Of a stretch of DNA of 6,010 nucleotides, positions 1 to 5,355 are shown piece by piece. Each line of letters opens with the position of its first letter. Position 1 is the first letter of the stretch. The notes below the pieces were generated by a model, which searched no databases, had not been told where the DNA came from, and was given only the letters and a program-made list of their open reading frames with translations. A program made the position numbers and the translations under genes. The DNA is from Flavobacteriaceae bacterium (GTDB lineage: Bacteria; Bacteroidota; Bacteroidia; Flavobacteriales; Flavobacteriaceae), in the NCBI GenBank assembly GCA_016649785.1, contig JAENXB010000175.1:1-6010 (forward strand). The letters are read 5' to 3'.

Positions 1-579
1 AATGAAAATCTTGATTTTATACGCGGATACGGATATCAGGGTGGAGCAAGCAGGAATAATTGGAATGAGACTATTGCCGAAGCCAGTTATGGAAAAGATT
101 TAAAAGAAGCGATCTCCAAACCGGGAGGATGGACCATGGGATTGATGGGATTTGGAGAAACCCTTCCATATCACGAAAATAAAATAATCCTTGATTATGA
201 TAAACTGGATGAATGGGGATTGCCAACAGTAACTTTTGATGCGGAATTCAAGGAGAATGAATTGAAAATGCGAAAAGATATGGTTGACCAGGCAATTAAA
301 ATGCTGGAAAAGGCAGGTTTCAGGGATGTTCAGGGCTACGATAATATAGGAGCTCCCGGACTGGGAATCCACGAGATGGGAACAGCCAGAATGGGCAGGG
401 ATCCAAAAACCTCTGTTTTAAATGGAAACAATCAGGTTCACGATGTACCCAACGTATATGTAACAGATGGTTCCTTTATGACTTCTGCTGCCTGTCAAAA
501 CCCGTCCCTTACCTATATGGCAATGACGGCAAGAGCTGCAGATCACGCCGCAAAGAACTTTAAAAAATCCAACGCTTAA
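1..579 (+). CDS. GMC-family FAD oxidoreductase, C-terminal part (5' end outside window)
   Basis: The reading frame is open from the first base and ends at TAA 577-579, giving the last 192 residues of a protein that would normally be about 550-570 aa. The final ~70 residues are the GMC oxidoreductase C-terminal domain. The stretch GIHEMGTARMG carries the conserved active-site His (codon 370-372), and NVYVTDGSFMTSAACQNPSLT carries the second active-site position, here Asn (codon 499-501) as in many bacterial members. The FAD-binding N-terminus is outside the window. GMC enzymes oxidise alcohol or sugar hydroxyls with FAD. Pairing with a subunit 3-type partner 11 bp downstream suggests a periplasmic sugar dehydrogenase passing electrons to the respiratory chain, such as glucoside 3-dehydrogenase or gluconate 2-dehydrogenase. 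The substrate is inference. An internal ATG at 136 lies in mid-domain and is not the start. The family call is firm. Confidence 0.92.
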   Translation, partial: NENLDFIRGYGYQGGASRNNWNETIAEASYGKDLKEAISKPGGWTMGLMGFGETLPYHENKIILDYDKLDEWGLPTVTFDAEFKENELKMRKDMVDQAIKMLEKAGFRDVQGYDNIGAPGLGIHEMGTARMGRDPKTSVLNGNNQVHDVPNVYVTDGSFMTSAACQNPSLTYMAMTARAADHAAKNFKKSNA

Positions 580-590
580 TTTTTATAATT

Positions 591-1235
591 ATGAACAGAA
601 GACAAGCATTAAAAAACTTTGGACTGGGTGCCGGAATACTTATAGTGGGACCAAGTACCTTAAGTTTATTACAAAGTTGTAAAAACGAACCTAGAAACAA
701 TTGGGAACCCACTTTTTTAAATATTTCAAACGGTTTGGCCCTTAAACAAATACTGAATGTAATAATCCCAAAAACTGATACTCCAGGGGCAAACGAATTA
801 AATCTGGCCCAATTTATAGACTCTTATATGAATCAGGTAGCATCTGAAGAGCGTCAGCAAAATTTTAAAAGAAGTGCAGATGCCTTTGCTGTTGCTTTTA
901 AAGAAGAGTTTGGTAAGGATCTGGATAAAGGAAAGGAAAAGGATTTTGAGGAAATTATTTCCAAATATTTAAGTGCTTCCCTGGAAGAGCAGGAAATTTT
1001 TGCCAAAATGGAAACTGAAACCCAGGATCCGATAGATAAAATTCCGGAATTGAAAATGGATCCCGATGCCGGCTCATTGTCATATTTGAAGAATGTACGG
1101 CAAATGGCGATCTGGGCCTGGAAAACCAGCGAAGAAATTGGAGAAAATGTGTTGTGGTACGATCCTATTCCCGGGCAATACATAGCTTGTGGACCGGTTG
1201 AAGAACTTGGAAATGGCAAGGCGATGTCTTTGTAA
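591..1235 (+). CDS. gluconate 2-dehydrogenase subunit 3-type small subunit, Tat-exported
   Basis: This 214-aa protein has the size and layout of the gluconate 2-dehydrogenase subunit 3 family, the small partner of membrane-linked GMC dehydrogenases. The N-terminus carries a twin-arginine signal: Arg3-Arg4 in NRRQALKNFGLG, then a hydrophobic stretch GAGILIVG. It ends in LSLLQSC, so Cys30 may be lipidated, although Gln at the -2 position is not a standard lipobox residue. The mature part is charged, mostly helical in appearance, and ends with a Trp/Tyr-rich segment (AIWAWKTSEEIG, WYDPIPGQYIACGP) that I take as typical of the family. The gene starts 11 bp after the GMC stop, so the two are very likely co-transcribed. 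The ATG is fixed by the Tat motif immediately after it, and no Shine-Dalgarno sequence precedes it. Its likely role is export, stability or membrane docking of the flavoprotein. Family assignment is good; the exact substrate is unknown. Confidence 0.88.
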   Translation: MNRRQALKNFGLGAGILIVGPSTLSLLQSCKNEPRNNWEPTFLNISNGLALKQILNVIIPKTDTPGANELNLAQFIDSYMNQVASEERQQNFKRSADAFAVAFKEEFGKDLDKGKEKDFEEIISKYLSASLEEQEIFAKMETETQDPIDKIPELKMDPDAGSLSYLKNVRQMAIWAWKTSEEIGENVLWYDPIPGQYIACGPVEELGNGKAMSL

Positions 1236-1304
1236 TTTATGAAATTGGGATTTAAATAAAATTCCTCTATTACCTTGTTTTATAATATTTTTTTAGAAAT
1301 TATG

Positions 1305-1348
1305 ACCTAAGTATTTAGAAAAATGGCTTCATTTTTTCATACTTAGGT
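1305..1348. terminator. hairpin, possible terminator of the dehydrogenase operon
   Basis: ACCTAAGTAT at 1305-1314 is perfectly complemented by ATACTTAGGT at 1339-1348. Inside it, GAAAAATG (1318-1325) can pair with CATTTTTTC (1330-1338) with one bulged base, leaving a GCTT loop. The structure starts 69 bp after the stop of the subunit 3 gene and is followed by GTTTTATT (1347-1354 region). The stem is AT-rich and the trailing T run is short, so it is a weak intrinsic terminator. It could instead be a leftover inverted repeat from a rearrangement. It lies just upstream of the GH65 remnant. Confidence 0.4.
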
Positions 1349-1356
1349 TTTATTAA

Positions 1357-1458
1357 ATGAAACGAAGAAACCCTACTTTTATTTTTAAATTTTTACATAT
1401 TACAGGAATTTTAATCTTTCTTGTGGGTAAAAATTACCGAAAGAGAAGATGTTCTTAA
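1357..1458 (+). other. 33-codon mini-ORF with hydrophobic N-terminus, probably not a working gene
   Basis: An ATG at 1357 opens a 33-codon frame ending at TAA 1456-1458. The first residues are basic (MKRRNPT), followed by the hydrophobic stretch FIFKFLHITGILIFLVG, and then KNYRKRRCS. This resembles the start of a membrane protein or an uncleaved signal. From about 1427 the DNA encodes a GH65 fragment in another frame, so the second half of this ORF reads that remnant out of frame. It is either a chance frame or the 5' end of an unrelated gene joined to the GH65 tail by a deletion. I do not recognise the sequence, and expression is doubtful. Confidence 0.15.
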
Positions 1459-1816
1459 GGATCTAAAATATTACGAAGCAAAACTTTCTCCTTAGGGTCC
1501 AGCTATGGGGCAATCAATATTTGCCATTTTGTATTCCAGATTGGGAGATTCCTAAGAAGCTTACAGGCTTTTTAAAAGAAGTTATGAGCCTAATAAGCGT
1601 GCTCCTTTTGGAGCTCTGGCAGAATCTGCCACCAGTGAGAATCCTTATTTTGCAACTGGTGCCGGCGGAATGCTCCAGGTAGTACTTTTTGGTTTCGGAG
1701 GATTGCATATTACTGAAAATGGGATAGAGCAAAAAAATGAAATCTTGCCAAAAGAATGGAAATCACTCACTTTAAAAGGTGTTGGACCGGAAAAAAAAAT
1801 TTATATAATCAAGTAA
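1411..1816 (+). pseudogene. remnant of a GH65 glycoside hydrolase/phosphorylase (C-terminal ~130 residues)
   Basis: In the frame ending at TAA 1814-1816 the DNA encodes a coherent C-terminus of a family 65 glycoside hydrolase (the trehalose, maltose and kojibiose phosphorylase family). Segments in order are EDVLKDLKYYEAKLSP, GPAMGQSIFAILYSRLGD, EAYRLFKRSYEPNKRAPFG, ENPYFATGAGGMLQVVLFGF and GGLHITENGI. In intact members the YYE...SP and NPYF.TGAGG.LQ..L.GFGGL segments are conserved. Two in-frame stops break it, TAG 1493-1495 after KLSP and TAA 1553-1555 after GDS. Upstream of about 1427 the match may continue as LIFLV in the +1-related frame, implying a further indel near 1426-1432. Intact enzymes are roughly 650-800 aa, so more than 80% of the gene, including the catalytic acid region, is missing. 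It cannot make an active enzyme. Its position beside a sugar dehydrogenase fits a former carbohydrate-use locus. Confidence 0.8.
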
Positions 1817-1820
1817 ATCG

Positions 1821-1888
1821 GGAACAAAGAAACAAGACAAAAGAACAAAGACCCAAGAACCAAGAGCCAAGAAGAAAGACAAAAAATA
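1821..1888. repeat. purine-rich low-complexity tract with 7-bp tandem units
   Basis: A 68-bp stretch on the plus strand is almost only A, G and C. It contains three tandem 7-bp units of CCAAGAR at 1853-1859, 1860-1866 and 1867-1873. Weaker versions (CAAAGAC, ACAAGAC and similar) extend on both sides. It begins directly after the GH65 remnant. No reading frame or promoter is seen in it. It looks like slipped-strand expansion DNA. Confidence 0.6.
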
Positions 1889-1914
1889 GGGATAATTATC
1901 TTGGTAAATATGCG

Positions 1915-1932
1915 TCCCGATAGCTATCGGGA
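1915..1932. repeat. 18-bp perfect palindrome
   Basis: TCCCGATAGCTATCGGGA reads identically on both strands with no spacer. It stands out from the AT-rich surroundings by its GC-rich ends and lies 71 bp before a second, larger palindrome. From memory, CCGATAGCTATCGG-type palindromes recur in flavobacterial intergenic DNA, so this is probably one copy of a dispersed element. It could also be a dyad operator site, but no intact gene starts nearby. Confidence 0.65.
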
Positions 1933-2003
1933 GCGGGAAAAAATATTCAGTTCCGGAATTAATGTTTAAAAAACGGTAACAACCAAAGAAGATTTTAAAT
2001 ATT

Positions 2004-2041
2004 ATTAGTGCACCTGCCTACCGGCAGGCAGGTGCACTAAT
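2004..2041. repeat. 38-bp REP-like hairpin palindrome (16-bp stem)
   Basis: The left arm ATTAGTGCACCTGCCT (2004-2019) is perfectly complementary to the right arm AGGCAGGTGCACTAAT (2026-2041), with the six-base loop ACCGGC between. In RNA or single-stranded DNA this makes a very stable hairpin. No T tract follows (TGGTTTATTT comes next), so it is not a standard intrinsic terminator. The CCTGCC...GGCAGG core resembles dispersed palindromes of Flavobacteriia, known to me only from general memory. It lies 181 bp before the likely tex start. Confidence 0.7.
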
Positions 2042-2104
2042 GGTTTATTTGAAGTTTGCGGTTCGATAACCGAAGTCAGAGTTTTAGAAATTTGATTTTT
2101 ACTT

Positions 2105-2120
2105 CCTCACTCCCTCACTC
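2105..2120. repeat. 8-bp direct tandem repeat (two units)
   Basis: CCTCACTC occurs twice back to back at 2105-2112 and 2113-2120, followed by CTTTATTCTTCTT. It is a short pyrimidine-rich slippage tract in the tex upstream region. No function is visible. Confidence 0.45.
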
Positions 2121-2174
2121 CTTTATTCTTCTTGAATTTGATTTTTGGAACGGATATTTCAATTAAAGAACAGG

Positions 2175-2182
2175 TATCTTTG
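2175..2182 (+). promoter_or_regulatory. candidate Bacteroidota -7 promoter box for tex
   Basis: TATCTTTG matches the Bacteroidota primary sigma factor -7 consensus TAnnTTTG exactly. The expected upstream TTG/TTTG element is not at the usual spacing: the nearest, TTTG at 2144-2147, is 27 bp away rather than about 17-23. Transcription from here would start near 2188-2190. That leaves roughly 35 bases of leader before the TTG codon at 2223, and it places the farther upstream TTG (2145) outside the transcript. Confidence 0.45.
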
Positions 2183-2222
2183 TATTCTGTTCCGAATAAA
2201 GATCAATTTAAAACCAATTCAA

Positions 2223-4348
2223 TTGAAATTATTAAATTTCGTCAAGTCCCAGGTAAAGTTTCCTGAAAAAGCAATCCAAAATACAATTGCGCTTCTTTCT
2301 GATGATGCAACCATTCCATTCATTGCCAGATATCGGAAAGAACTCACCGGGAATTTAGATGAAGTTGAGATTGAACAAATTTCCGATCTTGTCAGGTTTT
2401 TTAAGGATCTGGAAAAGCGAAAAACCACCATATTAAAGTCAATTGAGGAACAAGGCGCTTTAACCGAAGCCTTGAAATCGCAAATCGAAAAATTTGTAAC
2501 GCTTGCACAACTTGAAGATCTTTATTTGCCATTTAAGAAAAAGAGAAAGACAAAAGCGGATACCGCACGGGAATACGGCTTGGAACCTCTTGCAAAAATT
2601 ATGATGGCGCAAAATCAGGAAAATATTAAGCTAGCCGCAAAACGATTTTTAACTTTGAAAATAAGATCCATTGAAGACGCAATTGAAGGCTCAAAATATA
2701 TAATTGCAGAATGGATCAACGAAAACAGTTTGGTTCGTGAGAAGATCCGCCAGCTTTTTATTCGCCATGCCGTAATTTCCACCAAAGTGATCAAGACGGA
2801 AGTAGAAAGCGAAAAAGCCCTGAATTTTAAACAGTATTTTGACTGGAAGGAGCCGCTAAAAAGGATTCCGTCACACCGGTTTTTGGCAATTTATAGGGCC
2901 GAAAAGGAAGGGTTTTTAAGAATTAAAATTGAAGTTGAAAAGGAACAGGCTTTGAATTTGATATCCCGTATCATTATTAAAAACGATAGGGATCCTGCTA
3001 CAAAATATATTCGTGAAGCCATTGAAGACGCTTATAAAAGACTTTTAAAACCTTCATTTTCCAATGAATTTTTAGCCGAGGCCAAGAAAAAGGCAGATGA
3101 AGATGCGATCCTGGTTTTTGCGAATAATTTAGAACAATTGCTTATGGCTCCGCCCCTTGGAGGAAAACGGATTCTCGCACTTGATCCCGGCTTTAAATCT
3201 GGATGTAAATTGGTGTGCCTGGATGAGAATGGATCCTTGCTGCACAATGAAACTATTTATCCGCATCCGCCGCAAAAGGAAATGGAACTGGCAATTAAAA
3301 AAGTAAAATCCCTGGCAAATGCATATAAAATTGAGGCGATCTCCATTGGGAATGGAACACTTCCCGGGAAACCGAATTCTTTATTAAAAAAGTTCCTTTA
3401 GATCGGGACATCGATGTATTTGTTGTTAATGAGGCCGGTGCATCAGTTTATTCAGCATCTAAAATTGCAAGGGAAGAATTCCCCAATTATGATTTAACTG
3501 TGAGAGGAGCGGTTTCCATCGGCAGAAGATTAAGTGATCCTTTGGCAGAATTGGTGAAAATTGATGCAAAATCCATTGGAGTAGGGCAGTATCAACACGA
3601 AGTTGACCAGGCTAAACTTAAAAACAAGTTGGACATTGTGGTTATGAGTTGCGTAAACAGGATTGGCGTGAATGTAAATACCGCCAGCAAGGAATTGCTT
3701 TCGTATGTTTCAGGAATTGGACCCGGACTCGCTCAAAATATTATCGATTACAGAAAAGAGCATGGGACCCTTAAAAACAGAAAAGAATTACTGAAGGTCC
3801 CCCGGTTAGGAGCAAAAGCTTTTGAACAGGCCGCCGGTTTTTTGCGAATCAAAAACGGCAAAAATCCTCTTGATAACTCGGCTGTACATCCCGAGCGTTA
3901 TGATGTTGTTCAAACAATCGCAAAAGATCAAAAGCTGAAAGTGGATGAACTCATAGGGAATAAAGAAGTTTTAAAAAATCTTTCCCTGCCCGCTTATTGC
4001 AATAATGAGATGGGCTTGGCAACGCTTCAGGATATTGTCAGGGAACTGGAGAAACCCGGCGCCGATCCACGAAAAACGATCAGTAATTTTCAATTTGATC
4101 CTTCGGTAAAGTCAATTCAGGATTTACACAGCGGGATGAAATTACCGGGAATAGTCAATAATATTACCAATTTTGGCTGTTTTGTGGATATTGGAATAAA
4201 GGAAAGCGGCCTGATACATATCTCAAAACTCGCAAAGGAATTTGTGAGCGATGTAAATTCAGTGGTAAAATTGGGTCAACATTTAATGGTAACAGTTGTA
4301 GATGTCGATGTTGAGCAAAAACGTGTTCAGCTTTCCTTAATTGAATAA
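2223..4348 (+). pseudogene. tex: Tex, RNA-binding transcription accessory protein, frameshifted
   Basis: Two frames together cover a whole Tex protein of about 708 aa. The first runs to TAG 3399-3401. The second continues from about 3362 to TAA 4346-4348. In order: the helical Tex N-terminal region (FPEKAIQNTIALL, ATIPFIARYRKE, TGNLDEVEI); the YqgF/RNase H-like domain from about 3168 (RILALDPGFKSG); a helix-hairpin-helix region near 3670-3770 (NTASKELLSYVSGIGPGLA); and the C-terminal S1 RNA-binding domain from about 4133 (GIVNNITNFGCFVDIG). Tex is a cytoplasmic nucleic-acid-binding protein tied to transcription. After GNGT (ending 3359) the conserved ASRETE motif is shifted by one missing base, so normal translation stops about 13 codons later, without HhH and S1. 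No in-frame ATG exists near the 5' end. TTG 2223 (LKLLNFVKSQ) fits family length and the promoter box; an upstream TTG at 2145 gives a non-conserved extension. This may be true decay or a sequencing error. Confidence 0.88.
3357..3401 (+). other. tex frameshift site with downstream slippery heptamer
   Basis: The first frame reads GNGT then LPGKPNSLLKKFL and stops at TAG 3399-3401. The neighbouring frame reads SRETEFFIKKVPLDRD from 3362, which is the family sequence. One base is therefore missing at about 3358-3361, where ACACTTCCC stands for an ancestral ACA-nCT-TCC. The lesion is not in a homopolymer. Downstream at 3386-3392 lies A AAA AAG, phased in the first frame as TTA AAA AAG, seven bases before the stop. 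A -1 slip there would enter the correct frame for the rest of Tex. The phase is observed; use in the cell is speculation, and no clear stimulatory stem-loop or upstream Shine-Dalgarno was seen. Confidence 0.6.
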
Positions 4349-4351
4349 AAA

Positions 4352-4381
4352 AACGGAAACGGGTTTTAAACGGTTTCCGTT
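4352..4381 (-). terminator. intrinsic terminator between convergent genes
   Basis: AACGGAAAC (4352-4360) pairs perfectly with GTTTCCGTT (4373-4381) around a 12-base loop. A seven-A run at 4347-4353 flanks the left arm. Read on the minus strand this is a stem followed by a T run, the standard intrinsic terminator layout, 52 bp beyond the dienelactone hydrolase stop. On the plus strand the hairpin begins 4 bp after the tex stop but lacks a good T run, so plus-strand termination is less certain. Confidence 0.75.
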
Positions 4382-4432
4382 GATTATATAAAATATTTAA
4401 AGTGTAAATTCCCAATATGGGTTTTTGTTGTT

Positions 4433-5287
4433 TTATTTCTTTAACAAGTCTAATAAACGTTTCCCGGCTGCATTGTGGGCTTCTCTATTTGCCTTGTCAG
4501 CATCAGGCTGGGAACCGCTTCTCATAAAGGCATGTCCTGCTCCTTTATAAATTTCATATTCATAAGTTTTCCCTGCCGCTTTCATGAATTGATCAGTTTG
4601 TTCAATGGTGGCGTTCACGCGATTGTCATCGCCTCCATAATAGCCATAAACAGGAGCTGAAATTTCTGAAAAGGCTTCTGCATTTTCAGGTGCGGTTCCA
4701 TAAAAAACATGTGCCGAAGAAATATTTTTATTGTTGGTCGCATATCGAAATGTTTGGGACCCACCCCAACAAAATCCTACCACGGCCACTTCCCCGGTTG
4801 AGGAGGCATCGTTTTTAATATATTCAAAAGTGGCATCCAAATCGGCGGTAACTTGTTCAGGGTTTAAAGCATAAATCGCCTCCCTTGCTGCATCGGGATT
4901 TTCAAAATCGGTAGTGCGCTTTTTTCCATCCTGTGTATTTGAGATTAAATCGGGGGCAATTACCAGGTAACCTTCAGCTGCTAATTTATCGGCAAACAAT
5001 CTGGCCCAATCGTTCAAACCCCGATTTTCGTGGATTACTATTATAGATTTGGTTTTTACATCGGTTTCTGGATATACTACAAAAGCCTGAAATTCCCGAT
5101 CTCCATGCTTTAACGTAACCCATTCCTGGTGGCGGGGCGACTCTAAAAGTTTCTCTACTTCGGTTTGTTGAACAGTAGTTCCTGATTTAACAGAGGAGGT
5201 CCCTGATTGCTCCTTTTTCCTGTTTCCGCAGGAAATTACCAGGAAGCTAAAAACAACTAAAAACATTATTTTTAATGAATTTTTCAT
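4433..5287 (-). CDS. dienelactone hydrolase-family lipoprotein
   Basis: This 284-aa protein starts with a lipoprotein signal: MKNSLK, a hydrophobic core, then LVISC with the lipidation Cys at residue 20. A polar linker follows to about residue 45. The remainder is an alpha/beta-hydrolase of the dienelactone hydrolase family. The expected catalytic set is visible: Glu87 in IVIHENRGLN, nucleophile Cys173 in VVGFCWGG, Asp221 in GGDDNRV and His252 in GAGHAFM. The Cys nucleophile and the HENRG Glu separate it from ordinary serine esterases. Classical members open dienelactone rings in aromatic breakdown, but many Bacteroidota homologues have unknown ester or lactone substrates, so no substrate is assigned. 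It is probably anchored to a membrane facing the periplasm. The start is fixed by the signal peptide. It lies 68 bp after the peptidase gene, has its own candidate promoter, and converges on tex with a terminator between. Confidence 0.92.
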   Translation of the reverse strand: MKNSLKIMFLVVFSFLVISCGNRKKEQSGTSSVKSGTTVQQTEVEKLLESPRHQEWVTLKHGDREFQAFVVYPETDVKTKSIIVIHENRGLNDWARLFADKLAAEGYLVIAPDLISNTQDGKKRTTDFENPDAAREAIYALNPEQVTADLDATFEYIKNDASSTGEVAVVGFCWGGSQTFRYATNNKNISSAHVFYGTAPENAEAFSEISAPVYGYYGGDDNRVNATIEQTDQFMKAAGKTYEYEIYKGAGHAFMRSGSQPDADKANREAHNAAGKRLLDLLKK

Positions 5288-5328
5288 CTGAATAAGGTTA
5301 TTAATTATTGATAATATGGTTTGTTTTT

Positions 5329-5336
5329 CAAAATTA
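5329..5336 (-). promoter_or_regulatory. candidate -7 promoter box for the dienelactone hydrolase gene
   Basis: Read on the minus strand this is TAATTTTG, an exact match to TAnnTTTG. It is 41 bp before the ATG, leaving a leader of about 35 bases. No TTG lies at the proper distance upstream, so it is a half match only. If active, the hydrolase can be transcribed apart from the peptidase gene preceding it. Confidence 0.35.
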
Positions 5337-5355
5337 TTTTCTGATCAAAATAAGA

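Noticed and set aside
100..372. 90-codon open frame on the minus strand
   Set aside because: It is antisense to the conserved GMC C-terminal domain and has no coding character of its own.
854..1219. 121-codon open frame on the minus strand
   Set aside because: It lies wholly inside the subunit 3 gene on the opposite strand, and its serine-rich translation has no recognisable domain.
1281..1286. TATAAT as a sigma-70-type -10 box
   Set aside because: It occurs in AT-rich spacer without a matching -35, and Bacteroidota use TAnnTTTG instead.
1514..1732. 72-codon open frame on the minus strand
   Set aside because: It is antisense to the GH65 remnant, whose plus-strand translation is clearly the meaningful one.
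2059..2072. CGGTTCGATAACCG resembles a tRNA T-arm
   Set aside because: The loop does not fit a 7-base T-loop on a 5-bp stem, and no anticodon arm, D-arm or acceptor stem can be built around it.
1821..2120. CRISPR-like array from clustered repeats and palindromes
   Set aside because: The repeats differ from one another, units are 7-18 bp, and there is no regular repeat-spacer pattern or nearby cas gene.
4164..4415. 83-codon open frame on the minus strand over the tex end and the terminator
   Set aside because: It is antisense to the S1 domain of Tex and runs through the terminator hairpin; no family is recognisable.
4410..4427. CCCAATATGGGTTTTT as a plus-strand terminator for tex
   Set aside because: Only a 4-bp stem forms, flanked by mismatches, too weak to call despite the T run.
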